Shown one piece after another: positions 25,525 through 32,780 of a stretch of DNA of 32,780 nucleotides. Under the pieces are notes generated by a model that saw only the letters and a program-made list of their open reading frames with translations, searched no databases and was not told where the DNA came from. The position numbers and the translations under genes are program-made. Source of the stretch: Polyangiaceae bacterium (lineage in GTDB: Bacteria; Myxococcota_A; Polyangia; Polyangiales; Polyangiaceae); assembly GCA_029941785.1 (NCBI GenBank), contig JAPYTK010000039.1, positions 1-32,780 of the forward strand. Direction: 5' to 3'. Within the stretch, counting starts at the first letter, position 1, and every line of letters begins with the position of its first letter.

Positions 25525-26603
25525 CAGCCTTCGTCGTCAATACGTTGGCCACTGGTCGCGTCAAACCAGTGAAGATGGTGCGGATCGAGAGCCATGTCGA
25601 TGCGCTCGCCGACGCCGGCGTCAAAGAAACCGGTGTGACGAGCGCGGATCGAGGTGCCCTCCACATCGAGATGGAGAACGCTGTGCGCGCCGTGCGGTTC
25701 GCTCGCGACAATGTTCGCCGTCATCTTCGCGATCCCTGAGGCCGCGGCCTCCCCTAGCAAGACGTGCTCCGGGCGCACCCCGAGCTGGACCTCTTGCTCG
25801 GTGTCCACACATGAAGGCAGGGGCACCTCCGCACGAAAGAGCTTTCCTTGGGCCACCCGGAGAAGATTGATCTCGGGGGTGCCAATGAACTGGGCGACGA
25901 AACGGTTGCATGGGCGCTCGTAGATCATCCGTGGCGTGTCGACCTGTGCCAGTCGTCCGCGATCCATGACCGCCATACGGTCGGCCATCGTCATCGCCTC
26001 AGCTTGGTCGTGTGTGACGTAGACCGCGGTCGTACCAATCCGGCGCACGAGCGCAGTGAGCTCAACCCTGAGCTTCGTGCGTAGTTTCGCATCGAGGTTG
26101 CTCAGGGGCTCGTCGAAAAGGAACACCTTTGGCGAGCGAACGATCGCACGGCCCATCGCCACGCGCTGTCGTTCGCCGCCACTTAGCTCTTGAGGCAATC
26201 GATCCAGTAAGGGGAGCAAACCGAGTCGCTCCGCAGCCTCTTTGACGCGCCGGGTCCGCTCGGCCTGCTTCACGCCCCTCATCTTCAGCGAGAACCCAAT
26301 ATTGTCCGCTACGCACAAGTGCGGATACAGCGCGTAACCCTGAAACACCATCGCCACATCGCGCTCGGCTGGCGCGACGCCTCGAAGGGGCACATCGCCG
26401 AGCTGGACCGTTCCGTCGGTCGGCTCTTCGAGGCCCGCGATCAGACGCAAGGTCGTCGACTTGCCGCAGCCCGACGGCCCGACGAGCACGAGCAGTTCAC
26501 CATCGGCGACGTCGAGGTCGAGATCGCACAAGGCCGGATGGCTCGGCGCGGCCTTTCGGCCAGGATAGCGTTTCGTTAGTCCGCGAAGGGTAAGAGAAGC
26601 CAC
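25524..26603 (-). CDS. ugpC: ABC transporter ATP-binding protein, UgpC/MalK-like
   Basis: 359 residues. I chose GTG 26603 because a GGAG motif lies about 6 nt upstream; a TTG at 26618 overlapping the previous stop is also in frame. The domain shows Walker A VGPSGCGKST (41-50), Q-loop FQGYALYPH, signature LSGGERQRVAMGRA, Walker B VFLFDEPLSNLD and H-loop VTHDQAEA, then the C-terminal TOBE/MalK-type regulatory domain (LGVRPEHVLLG). It powers the two downstream permeases. MalK/UgpC tails can sense regulators, but no regulator is visible here. Confidence 0.9.
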   Translation of the reverse strand: MASLTLRGLTKRYPGRKAAPSHPALCDLDLDVADGELLVLVGPSGCGKSTTLRLIAGLEEPTDGTVQLGDVPLRGVAPAERDVAMVFQGYALYPHLCVADNIGFSLKMRGVKQAERTRRVKEAAERLGLLPLLDRLPQELSGGERQRVAMGRAIVRSPKVFLFDEPLSNLDAKLRTKLRVELTALVRRIGTTAVYVTHDQAEAMTMADRMAVMDRGRLAQVDTPRMIYERPCNRFVAQFIGTPEINLLRVAQGKLFRAEVPLPSCVDTEQEVQLGVRPEHVLLGEAAASGIAKMTANIVASEPHGAHSVLHLDVEGTSIRARHTGFFDAGVGERIDMALDPHHLHWFDATSGQRIDDEG

Positions 26604-26614
26604 GCGTGTCTCCG

Positions 26615-27418
26615 TCAATCCGTGGGCGAATCGTTATCACAGCCCAATACCCACGCGCCATCGATCGACGGCAATAGCTCTTTCAAGCTCGGCGCAGGAT
26701 ACACCGCAACAGGAATCTCGGCGGCGCGCAACATCGCCCCGTCATAACTGCTGTCGCCGAAGGCAGCCAAGATGGGTTGGTCGTTCGTCGCCGCGGACAG
26801 ACGCGTCATCTTGCCCGGACCGTAGGTGGCGGGCTTGGCGAGCCCCGCCTCGAGCACGCCGCCCGAGCGATTGGGCTCCATCGACAAGGTGCGCTCGGAC
26901 GGAATATTGAGCACCTCGGCCGCCGCGAGCACCCCACACTGCGGAGATGCCGATACGAGCCAGACGGGCACCGCCTTCTCGGCGGCCCATTGCAACACGA
27001 CTTTGAGCTCCTCCCGCAGGGCATTTTCAAAACCAAAGTCATGCAGTACGCGGCGAGAGAACACGGCGAGCTCCTCCTCGGTCCAGCCAGCGAAGGACCA
27101 CGCCATCATGGCGAACGCCCGATCCTCGGCGTAACCGCCGGTGCGATACGATTCGAGCAATGTAGCGGCCACCTCGGTGGGGGTTGCCTGGTCGCTGACC
27201 GCCAAGCCGAAGCGCTGCGCCTCTTCGCGGAGCATCCCTGCCGCCTGCTGCCGTACGCCCCGCTCCGCCAATAGCGTCTCGAACAAGGCGTCGCCGATGT
27301 CGCCAGCCCACAACGTGCCGTCACCATCGGTCGCAATGATCGCGTTCGCCCCCATCCGCTGACGCGCAACATCGAGCCGCAGCAAGAGAGCCTCCGTTTG
27401 GATCGCTCGGCCTTCCAT
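26615..27418 (-). CDS. HAD-superfamily phosphatase, phosphoserine-phosphatase-like
   Basis: 267 residues. HAD motifs in order: ATDGDGTLW with nucleophile D31 and acid D33, WLVSASP (motif II Ser), a conserved Lys in the GPGKMTRL segment, and LAAFGDSSYDGAM (motif IV aspartates). The helical cap between the first two motifs places it in the SerB-like subclass I. It would dephosphorylate a small phosphate ester; the substrate is not readable. It is the first gene of the Ugp-like operon, with the ugpC start 11 bp beyond its stop, so removing phosphate from an imported glycerol phosphate is a reasonable but untested role. ATG 27418 has only a weak ribosome site. Confidence 0.82.
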   Translation of the reverse strand: MEGRAIQTEALLLRLDVARQRMGANAIIATDGDGTLWAGDIGDALFETLLAERGVRQQAAGMLREEAQRFGLAVSDQATPTEVAATLLESYRTGGYAEDRAFAMMAWSFAGWTEEELAVFSRRVLHDFGFENALREELKVVLQWAAEKAVPVWLVSASPQCGVLAAAEVLNIPSERTLSMEPNRSGGVLEAGLAKPATYGPGKMTRLSAATNDQPILAAFGDSSYDGAMLRAAEIPVAVYPAPSLKELLPSIDGAWVLGCDNDSPTD

Positions 27419-27619
27419 TCGCTGCTTTCGTCGCCCAGTCCTGCCCCCGGGTCAACCATGGCACGATCTCGCTCTCCGGCTCCGCGATACGGGCGCCGCA
27501 AGCATGCCGCAACGCGTCAAGAAAACATCGCAAACGGAAGTGCTTGAAGCGTAGCCAGACGCAACCAGCTCGTGTAACGGGTCTAGGCGAACAACGTTCA
27601 CGAAGGACACGAGGACGGG

Positions 27620-28606
27620 ATGCTCTACCTCCACGGCATAGGACACTTTCACCCTGACAACGTCATCGACAACGCCTTTCTCGAGTCGCTCGACATCGGC
27701 ACGAACGACGAGTGGATCGTCTCACGAGTCGGGATCCGCGAGCGGCGAACCTGCCTCCCGCTCGACTACATCCGCGAGACGAAGAACCAAGATGTCCGCG
27801 CGAGCCAAGAGGCCTCGACGCTGACCAACGCCGAATGTGGCGCCCGTGCCGCCAAGCTCGCGCTGCAGCGTGCAGGCTTGAGCCTCGAGGACATCGGCAT
27901 GGTCATCGCCGGTAGCTGCGCGCCCGATACCTGCATTCCCGCCGAGGCCTCGGCCGTCGCCTGCGAGCTGGGGCTCGACGTGCCTGCCTTTGACATGCAT
28001 TCGGCGTGCTCGACCTTCGGCATGCACATGCACTTCTTGTCACACATGAGCACCGCCCTGCCCGAATACGTGCTCACCATCATCGTCGAGAACATCTCGC
28101 GCGTCACCGACTACAGCGATCGCTCGAGTTCCGTCCTGTTCGGCGACTGCGCCACGGCCGCGGTGATTTCGACCAAGCACCCATCACGCTGCCGGATCGC
28201 TCACTCGAGCTTCGGCGGGGCCCCGGCGGGCGCGCTCGACGTGGTCATCCCGCGGGCCGGCTTCTTTGCTCAGAACGGCTCCAAGGTGCAGAAATTCGCC
28301 ATCAAGCGCATGGCCCAGCTTTACCGTGAATGCCGAGAAGCGGCGGGCCCGGAGCGCGCACCAGACACCGTCTACCTCGGCCACCAGGCCAACTTCACCA
28401 TGCTCAAGAGCGTCGCGAAGCGCTGCGACGTCCCAGCCGACAAGCACTGGTTCAACATCGACATGTTCGGCAACGTCGGAGCCGCTGGCGCACCATCGGT
28501 CTTGTCCCAACATTGGGACGGACTTTCGACGGGCGACGCCATCGGCATGGTCGTCGTCGGCTCGGGCCTCAGCTGGTCGAGCGCCCTGATCGATGTGGGA
28601 GACTGA
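27620..28606 (+). CDS. 3-oxoacyl-ACP synthase III (FabH-like ketosynthase)
   Basis: 328 residues, normal FabH size, with an AGGA ribosome site 7 nt before the ATG. The thiolase-fold catalytic triad is visible: Cys130 (DMHSACSTFG), His255 (YLGHQANF) and Asn285 (MFGNVGAAG). Such enzymes condense an acyl-CoA with malonyl-ACP to start fatty acid or polyketide synthesis. Differences from housekeeping FabH include SACST in place of AACSG, and FGDCATAAVI where FGDG is usual, so it may use an unusual starter or serve a secondary pathway. No other fatty-acid or polyketide genes are adjacent. It is transcribed alone, divergent from the HAD operon across 201 bp. Confidence 0.85.
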   Translation: MLYLHGIGHFHPDNVIDNAFLESLDIGTNDEWIVSRVGIRERRTCLPLDYIRETKNQDVRASQEASTLTNAECGARAAKLALQRAGLSLEDIGMVIAGSCAPDTCIPAEASAVACELGLDVPAFDMHSACSTFGMHMHFLSHMSTALPEYVLTIIVENISRVTDYSDRSSSVLFGDCATAAVISTKHPSRCRIAHSSFGGAPAGALDVVIPRAGFFAQNGSKVQKFAIKRMAQLYRECREAAGPERAPDTVYLGHQANFTMLKSVAKRCDVPADKHWFNIDMFGNVGAAGAPSVLSQHWDGLSTGDAIGMVVVGSGLSWSSALIDVGD

Positions 28607-28611
28607 CGCGA

Positions 28612-28644
28612 GCGGCCGAGGCGCCTGCTAGGAACCTCAGCCGC
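28612..28644. terminator. Possible bidirectional hairpin between convergent genes
   Basis: Arms 28612-28621 and 28635-28644 pair at 9 of 10 positions around a 13-nt loop. It lies just after the ketosynthase stop and before the end of the convergent lipoprotein gene. No clear T tract follows on either strand, so it is a weak candidate. Confidence 0.35.
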
Positions 28645-28664
28645 CGGCGATCAAACGCGCAGCC

Positions 28665-29132
28665 CTAGCTGCAGGGCCCCTTGCCTGCCGCGTGCGGGCA
28701 GTGGGTTCCAGCATTGCCCTTGGCCAGCCCCAGGTGCGTCTTCACGCAGTCACGCCGACCCTTGTCGTACTTGTTCACGTAGGTGTCGACGCAGGCGGCC
28801 TCATCCGCGTAGGTATCTCCGCTGAATTGACAGGTCTTTCCGAAGTCGGCGCAAAAGGCCTCGGCGTCTTTGGTGACGTCCGGTCCGCTGCCACCCGCAC
28901 CGCTGGTCGTGGCCGGTCCTGAACCGCCTGAGCCGCTCGCCGTCGTGGCTGGTCCTGAACCGCCTGAGCCGCTCGTCGTCGTGGCGCCCGAACCACCCAC
29001 CCCACTCGTGGTCGTCGAAGAGGTCGCGCTCGTGTCCGGCGCGCCGGACGTACTCGTCGTCTCGTCTCCGCATGCCAGCAACAAAGCCGCCGAACAAACC
29101 AATACCGTTGTGAGCCATCCCATCTGCTTCAT
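28665..29132 (-). CDS. Secreted lipoprotein with Gly-Ser-Gly/Thr repeats and Cys-rich C-terminal domain
   Basis: 155 residues from ATG 29132, preceded by GAGAGG about 6 nt upstream; an earlier in-frame start lacks this. The signal peptide ends in LLLACG (lipobox Cys). A Ser/Thr/Gly linker follows with repeated GGSGPATT blocks, then a C-terminal domain of about 65 residues with six cysteines (AFCADFGKTCQF, ACVDTYVNKY, DCVKTHLGLAK, HCPHAAG and GPCS), likely three disulfides. This lipobox, flexible linker and small Cys-rich domain layout is common among secreted proteins of large-genome myxobacteria. Function is unknown. It is divergent from rpsL. Confidence 0.75.
   Translation of the reverse strand: MKQMGWLTTVLVCSAALLLACGDETTSTSGAPDTSATSSTTTSGVGGSGATTTSGSGGSGPATTASGSGGSGPATTSGAGGSGPDVTKDAEAFCADFGKTCQFSGDTYADEAACVDTYVNKYDKGRRDCVKTHLGLAKGNAGTHCPHAAGKGPCS
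28915..28986. repeat. Two tandem 36-bp repeats inside the lipoprotein linker
   Basis: Units 28915-28950 and 28951-28986 differ at only a few bases and encode 12-residue Gly-Ser-Gly-Pro-Ala-Thr blocks. Further diverged copies flank them. Confidence 0.85.
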
Positions 29133-29280
29133 GATTAACCTCTCGAAAAGAATATTGAACTTGGCGTGGCCCACGCAATGTCACGCGCGCGCCTTCCTAG
29201 CGACCGCGAGTTTCCGTCGCATCGCCACATAAGGCAATGGAAGTTTGTGGGAAAGACCCGGCGCAAGGTGCTGGATCTGC

Positions 29281-29308
29281 TTGACATACGGCCTAGCGCG
29301 AGTACCAT
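29281..29308 (+). promoter_or_regulatory. Sigma-70-type promoter for the str operon
   Basis: A consensus -35 TTGACA (29281-29286) is followed after 16 bp by TACCAT (29303-29308, 4 of 6 to TATAAT). It sits 78 bp before the rpsL start, in the correct strand and place for the ribosomal protein operon. By-eye call; the -10 is imperfect. Confidence 0.5.
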
Positions 29309-29386
29309 CCGCGCTCCCGGCAGGCCTACGTGCGTCTGCAGGATGCTCGGCCGAAATTGGCCTCCACTTCCAAGAAATAGCCTCAA

Positions 29387-29785
29387 ATGCCCACGATCAG
29401 TCAGCTTATTCGTCACGGCCGCAAGGACAAGGTCTACAAGACCGCGTCGCCGGCCCTCAAGTCGTGCCCCCAACGGCGCGGCGTATGCGTCCGCGTCTAC
29501 ACGACGACCCCTAAGAAGCCCAACTCGGCCCTCCGCAAGGTTTGCCGCGTTCGCCTGACCAACGGCATGGAAGTCACGAGCTACATCCCCGGCGAAGGTC
29601 ACAACCTTCAGGAGCACTCCGTGGTGCTCATCCGCGGTGGCCGCGTGAAGGACCTGCCCGGCGTGCGCTACCACGTGGTGCGCGGCACGCTCGATGCAGC
29701 TGGCGCCATCGGCCCCAGCGCCACCAACAAAAAAGATCGCACACGCAAGCGCTCGAAGTACGGCGTCAAGCGGCCAAAGAAATAA
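29387..29785 (+). CDS. rpsL: 30S ribosomal protein S12
   Basis: 132 residues. S12 sits at the decoding site of the small subunit. The diagnostic core is intact: [20 protein letters not shown] with the Lys that is mutated in streptomycin resistance, then [30 protein letters not shown] and KYGVKRPKK at the end. Between the TLD segment and KYGVKRPKK there are about eight extra residues (including GPSATNKK) compared with Escherichia coli S12. No strong Shine-Dalgarno precedes the ATG. First gene of the str operon, with rpsG 21 bp downstream. Confidence 0.97.
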   Translation: MPTISQLIRHGRKDKVYKTASPALKSCPQRRGVCVRVYTTTPKKPNSALRKVCRVRLTNGMEVTSYIPGEGHNLQEHSVVLIRGGRVKDLPGVRYHVVRGTLDAAGAIGPSATNKKDRTRKRSKYGVKRPKK

Positions 29786-29806
29786 CCGGGATAAGGAAAC
29801 ACAACG

Positions 29807-30277
29807 ATGCCCCGCCGAAGAGAAGTACCCAAGCGCCCGATCGTCCCCGATCCCATTTACCAGGACAAGCTGGTCGCCAAATTCGTCAACCAGATCATGC
29901 AGCACGGCAAGAAGTCAACCGCCGAGCGCGCACTGTACGGCAGCTTCGATATCATCCGTGACCGCTTCAAGCAGGATCCGATCGAAGTTTTTCGTCAGGC
30001 TCTCGACAACGTGAAGCCCAAGCTTGAGGTGAAGAGCCGCCGCGTTGGTGGTGCCACCTATCAGGTGCCGATGGAGGTTCGGCCCGAGCGTCGTATGGCG
30101 CTCGCGATGCGCTGGCTCGTCAGCCACTCCCGCAAACGGGGCGAGAAGACGATGCGCGAGCGTCTCGCCGCCGAGCTGGCCGATGCGGCCAACAACCGAG
30201 GCTCAGCCGTCAAGAAGCGTGAAGACACGCACAAGATGGCCGAGGCCAACCGCGCCTTCGCTCATTACAGGTGGTAA
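29807..30277 (+). CDS. rpsG: 30S ribosomal protein S7
   Basis: 156 residues, standard length. S7 starts assembly of the 30S head and contacts E-site tRNA. Landmarks: [10 protein letters not shown] at the start, [58 protein letters not shown] and the [18 protein letters not shown] end. An AAGGA ribosome site lies about 10 nt before the ATG. In Escherichia coli S7 represses its own operon through the rpsL-rpsG junction; here that junction is only 21 bp, whereas a large hairpin stands after rpsG. Confidence 0.97.
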   Translation: MPRRREVPKRPIVPDPIYQDKLVAKFVNQIMQHGKKSTAERALYGSFDIIRDRFKQDPIEVFRQALDNVKPKLEVKSRRVGGATYQVPMEVRPERRMALAMRWLVSHSRKRGEKTMRERLAAELADAANNRGSAVKKREDTHKMAEANRAFAHYRW

Positions 30278-30400
30278 TCCGCCTGTCCCTTTGCTTCCCA
30301 TCCGGAGTCGATCACAGCCAAATGTTTCATCTGACATAAGGACCGAGTGCTAACTGACAAACAGCGCCTCGCATGACGCGCTGACAGCTCTTTCCCTCGG

Positions 30401-30459
30401 CACCCTCTCCAGAGTCTCAATCGTTCACCAAAACGGGGTGAACAGGGCTGGAGAGGGTG
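30401..30459 (+). promoter_or_regulatory. Strong two-part hairpin between rpsG and fusA
   Basis: The outer stem pairs 30401-30412 perfectly with 30448-30459 (12 bp). The inner stem pairs 30423-30429 perfectly with 30437-30443 (7 bp) around a 7-nt loop, separated from the outer stem by an asymmetric internal loop (10 and 4 nt). No U tract follows, so it is not a standard terminator. It ends 52 nt before the fusA start in the 234-bp rpsG-fusA gap. Upstream of it CTGACA occurs three times (30331, 30354, 30381). Likely a regulatory RNA structure, processing site or protein-binding site. Confidence 0.55.
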
Positions 30460-30511
30460 TTGTGCATTCAGACCCCAAAAACGATATCTCTTCTCCCCTC
30501 ACCTCTTCACC

Positions 30512-32644
30512 ATGGCCCGCGAATACTCTCTCGAGCGTACCCGAAACATCGGGATCATGGCGCACATCGACGCGGGCAAGACCACGTGCACGGAGCGCAT
30601 CCTGTACTACACAGGCGTGAACCACAACGTGGGCGAGGTGCACGACGGCGCCGCGACGATGGACTGGATGGTGCAGGAGCAGGAGCGGGGGATCACGATC
30701 ACCTCCGCCGCGACGAACTGTTTCTGGCAGCCGGACCGTGGACCCCACAAGAACCACGATCACCGCATCAACATAATCGACACCCCCGGACACGTCGACT
30801 TCACGATCGAGGTCGAGCGCTCCCTGCGCGTGCTCGACGGTGCGGTGGCGGTGTTCGACGGCGGCAACGGCGTCGAGCCACAGAGCGAAACGGTGTGGCG
30901 GCAGGCCGATCGTTACGAGGTGCCGCGCATCTGTTTCATCAACAAGATGGACAAGCTTGGCGCAGACTTTGAGATGTGCCTCGAATCGATCCGCACCCGT
31001 CTGGGAGCGTCACCGGTAGCCATTCAGTGGCCTATCGGCGCTGAAGACGAGTTCGCTGGCGTCGTGGACCTGATCGCCAAGAAAGCCGCCGTCAACTTCG
31101 ACGCCGCCTCGCTCGGCTCCACCTATGATTGGGTCGAATGGAACTCGCTCGACAAGGAGTTGCTCGCGGTGTGCAAGGATCGACGCGGCGTGCTGATCGA
31201 AGCGTGCGCCGATGTGAGCGACACCGTGATGGAGAAATACATCGGCGAGCGGGCCGATGAGATCACCGAAGCAGAGCTACACGAGGCGGTACGCCGAGCC
31301 ACGCTGCACTTCAGTTTCGTTCCCGTCTTCTGTGGATCCGCTTTTCGCAACAAGGGCATTCAGATGCTGCTCGACGCGATCCTGAATTACCTCCCCTCCC
31401 CCGTGGATGTGAAGCCAATGGAAGGGCGCGACCCGGACGACGAGCAAAAGACACTGACGCGAGCAGCCTCTGACGATGCGCCTTTCTCTGCCCTCGCGTT
31501 CAAAATCATGAACGATTCCTTCGTCGGGAACCTCACCTACTTCCGCGTCTATTCAGGCACGCTCGACTCTGGCACCGCCATCCTCAACCCCGCCCGCAAG
31601 AAGCGCGAGCGCATCGGCCGTATCCTACGCATGCACGCCAACAAGCGAGAAGACGTCAAGACCTGCTATGCCGGCAACATCTACGCCGCGGTCGGGCTGC
31701 GGGCGACTCGGACCGGGGACACCTTGTGTGCGCAAAAGCACCCTATCGTGCTCGAACAGATGACCTTCCCCGATCCGGTCATCTCGGTCGCCATCGAGCC
31801 AAAGACCAAGGCCGACCTCGACAAGCTGGCCACGACGCTCGGCAAGCTCAGCTACGAAGACCCCTCCTTCAAGTTTTACACGGACGAAGAAACCAACCAG
31901 ACGATCATCGCTGGCATGGGCGAACTCCACCTCGAGATCATCGTCGACCGCTTGCGCCGCGAATTCAAAGTACAGGCGAACGTTGGCACACCCCAAGTTG
32001 CCTACCGTGAGAAGATCAGCCAAGCCGTCACCAAGGTCGTAGGCCGTTTCGTGCGCCAGTCAGGCGGCCACGGCCAATACGGCCACGTCGTGATCGATGT
32101 CGAGCCAGGCGAGCCAGGCAGCGGTTTCGTATTCGAGAACGACATCAGCGGTGGAACGATTCCGCGTGAGTTCATCTCATCGATCGAAAAGGGCATTGCC
32201 GGCGCGATGGATCGCGGTCACCTCGCCGGCTTCCCCATCGTCGATTGCAAGGCACGCCTCTTCGACGGCAGCTACCACGAGGTCGACTCCTCTGGCCCTG
32301 CCTTCGAGGTGGCCGGCTCGATGGCCTTTCAGGCTGCAGCGGACAAAGCGGGCGTCCACCTCCTCGAGCCTGTCATGGCCGTCGAAATCGTCACCCCCGA
32401 AGATTACCTCGGAGATGTCATTGGCGACATCAACTCGCGACGGGGGAAGGTCAGCGACATGACACAGCGCCAGGCCCTTCGCGTCCTCCAAGCCGATGTC
32501 CCGCTCGCTCAAATGTTCGGTTACGCCACGGACTTGCGCAGCAAGACCCAGGGCCGCGCCGACCACAGCATGCAGTTTTCACATTACGCATCAGTCCCCC
32601 AACAAATCCAGGAACAGATCATCGTCAAGACCCGAGGGTTTTAA
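30512..32644 (+). CDS. fusA: Elongation factor G
   Basis: 710 residues, full length. EF-G is the GTPase that drives ribosomal translocation. G motifs: G1 AHIDAGKTT (17-25), G3 DTPGHVDF and G4 [19 protein letters not shown] is the switch I segment. Later domains follow in order: domain II ([19 protein letters not shown]), domain III ([17 protein letters not shown]), domain IV ([29 protein letters not shown]) and domain V ([26 protein letters not shown]). The 30 bases before the ATG are almost all pyrimidine with A, and contain no Shine-Dalgarno, unlike rpsG and tuf. Confidence 0.97.
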   Translation: MAREYSLERTRNIGIMAHIDAGKTTCTERILYYTGVNHNVGEVHDGAATMDWMVQEQERGITITSAATNCFWQPDRGPHKNHDHRINIIDTPGHVDFTIEVERSLRVLDGAVAVFDGGNGVEPQSETVWRQADRYEVPRICFINKMDKLGADFEMCLESIRTRLGASPVAIQWPIGAEDEFAGVVDLIAKKAAVNFDAASLGSTYDWVEWNSLDKELLAVCKDRRGVLIEACADVSDTVMEKYIGERADEITEAELHEAVRRATLHFSFVPVFCGSAFRNKGIQMLLDAILNYLPSPVDVKPMEGRDPDDEQKTLTRAASDDAPFSALAFKIMNDSFVGNLTYFRVYSGTLDSGTAILNPARKKRERIGRILRMHANKREDVKTCYAGNIYAAVGLRATRTGDTLCAQKHPIVLEQMTFPDPVISVAIEPKTKADLDKLATTLGKLSYEDPSFKFYTDEETNQTIIAGMGELHLEIIVDRLRREFKVQANVGTPQVAYREKISQAVTKVVGRFVRQSGGHGQYGHVVIDVEPGEPGSGFVFENDISGGTIPREFISSIEKGIAGAMDRGHLAGFPIVDCKARLFDGSYHEVDSSGPAFEVAGSMAFQAAADKAGVHLLEPVMAVEIVTPEDYLGDVIGDINSRRGKVSDMTQRQALRVLQADVPLAQMFGYATDLRSKTQGRADHSMQFSHYASVPQQIQEQIIVKTRGF

Positions 32645-32725
32645 GCACAATCGTCAAGTGCACCGGAAGGTCTTCGACATTGGCTCGACAGCACAATCGC
32701 TCGACAGCCAGGAGAAAAAGAGAAA

Positions 32726-32780
32726 ATGGCCAAACAGAAATTCGTCCGCAACAAGCCCCACGTCAACGTCGGCACCATCG
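32726..32780 (+). CDS. tuf: Elongation factor Tu, N-terminal fragment (runs off the window)
   Basis: The first 18 codons read MAKQKFVRNKPHVNVGTI, the conserved EF-Tu N terminus leading into the G1 loop, which lies beyond the window. An AGGAG ribosome site lies 11 nt upstream. Its position 81 bp after fusA is the classic str-operon arrangement rpsL-rpsG-fusA-tuf. Confidence 0.93.
   Translation, partial: MAKQKFVRNKPHVNVGTI

Noticed and set aside
28915-28986. Repeat as CRISPR or mobile element
   Set aside because: Two in-frame 36-bp units inside a lipoprotein linker, with no spacers or terminal repeats.
30401-30459. Rho-independent terminator after rpsG
   Set aside because: The stem is strong but there is no U tract, and fusA in the same operon follows closely; kept as a regulatory candidate instead.

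Overview
The window is GC-rich, gene-dense bacterial chromosome. Secreted lipoproteins with Gly/Ser/Thr repeats, many GTG/TTG starts, a Gld-type ABC module, LolA and a complete start of the str operon suggest a Gram-negative deltaproteobacterial lineage, most likely Myxococcota (Polyangia-like). This is an inference from gene style, not a marker-based assignment.

Layout. Positions 1-124: glycine-rich tail of a probable RNA-binding protein and its terminator. 223-894 (-): a thioredoxin/TlpA-like protein whose first active-site position is an in-frame TGA followed by a SECIS-like hairpin, a probable selenoprotein and the main discovery here. 1129-3010 (+): a beta-propeller lipoprotein and an internally deleted DUF4336 protein. 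3059-5715 (-): lolA, ruvC and a GlcD-type FAD oxidase. 5744-8551 (+): a methyltransferase-like protein, a metallophosphoesterase lipoprotein and a small membrane protein. 8580-16773 (-): one long tightly packed run, in transcription order an ABC ATPase with a very acidic tail, an ABC permease, a GldG-like protein, a DUF4340 protein, pheT and a crotonase.

17115-18356 (+): aspartate kinase behind a 341-bp leader containing two dyads. 18360-20207 (-): MotB/MotA-type stator genes preceded by a possible micro-ORF. 20314-20868 (-): an outer-membrane barrel. 20923-27418 (-): a six-gene run with stop/start overlaps at most junctions: HAD phosphatase, then UgpC, UgpB, UgpA and UgpE-like transporter genes, then a large unknown membrane-anchored helical protein. 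27620-28606 (+): a FabH-like ketosynthase. 28665-29132 (-): a repeat-containing Cys-rich lipoprotein. 29387 to the end (+): rpsL, rpsG, fusA and the start of tuf, with a strong two-part hairpin and a pyrimidine-rich, Shine-Dalgarno-less leader before fusA.

How the genes work together. Ribosome and elongation genes (rpsL, rpsG, fusA, tuf, pheT) are mixed with envelope functions (LolA, Gld-type ABC, MotAB, several lipoproteins). The Ugp-like operon looks like a phosphate-ester or glycerol-phosphate uptake unit with its own phosphatase. No CRISPR array, insertion sequence, prophage, tRNA or rRNA was seen.
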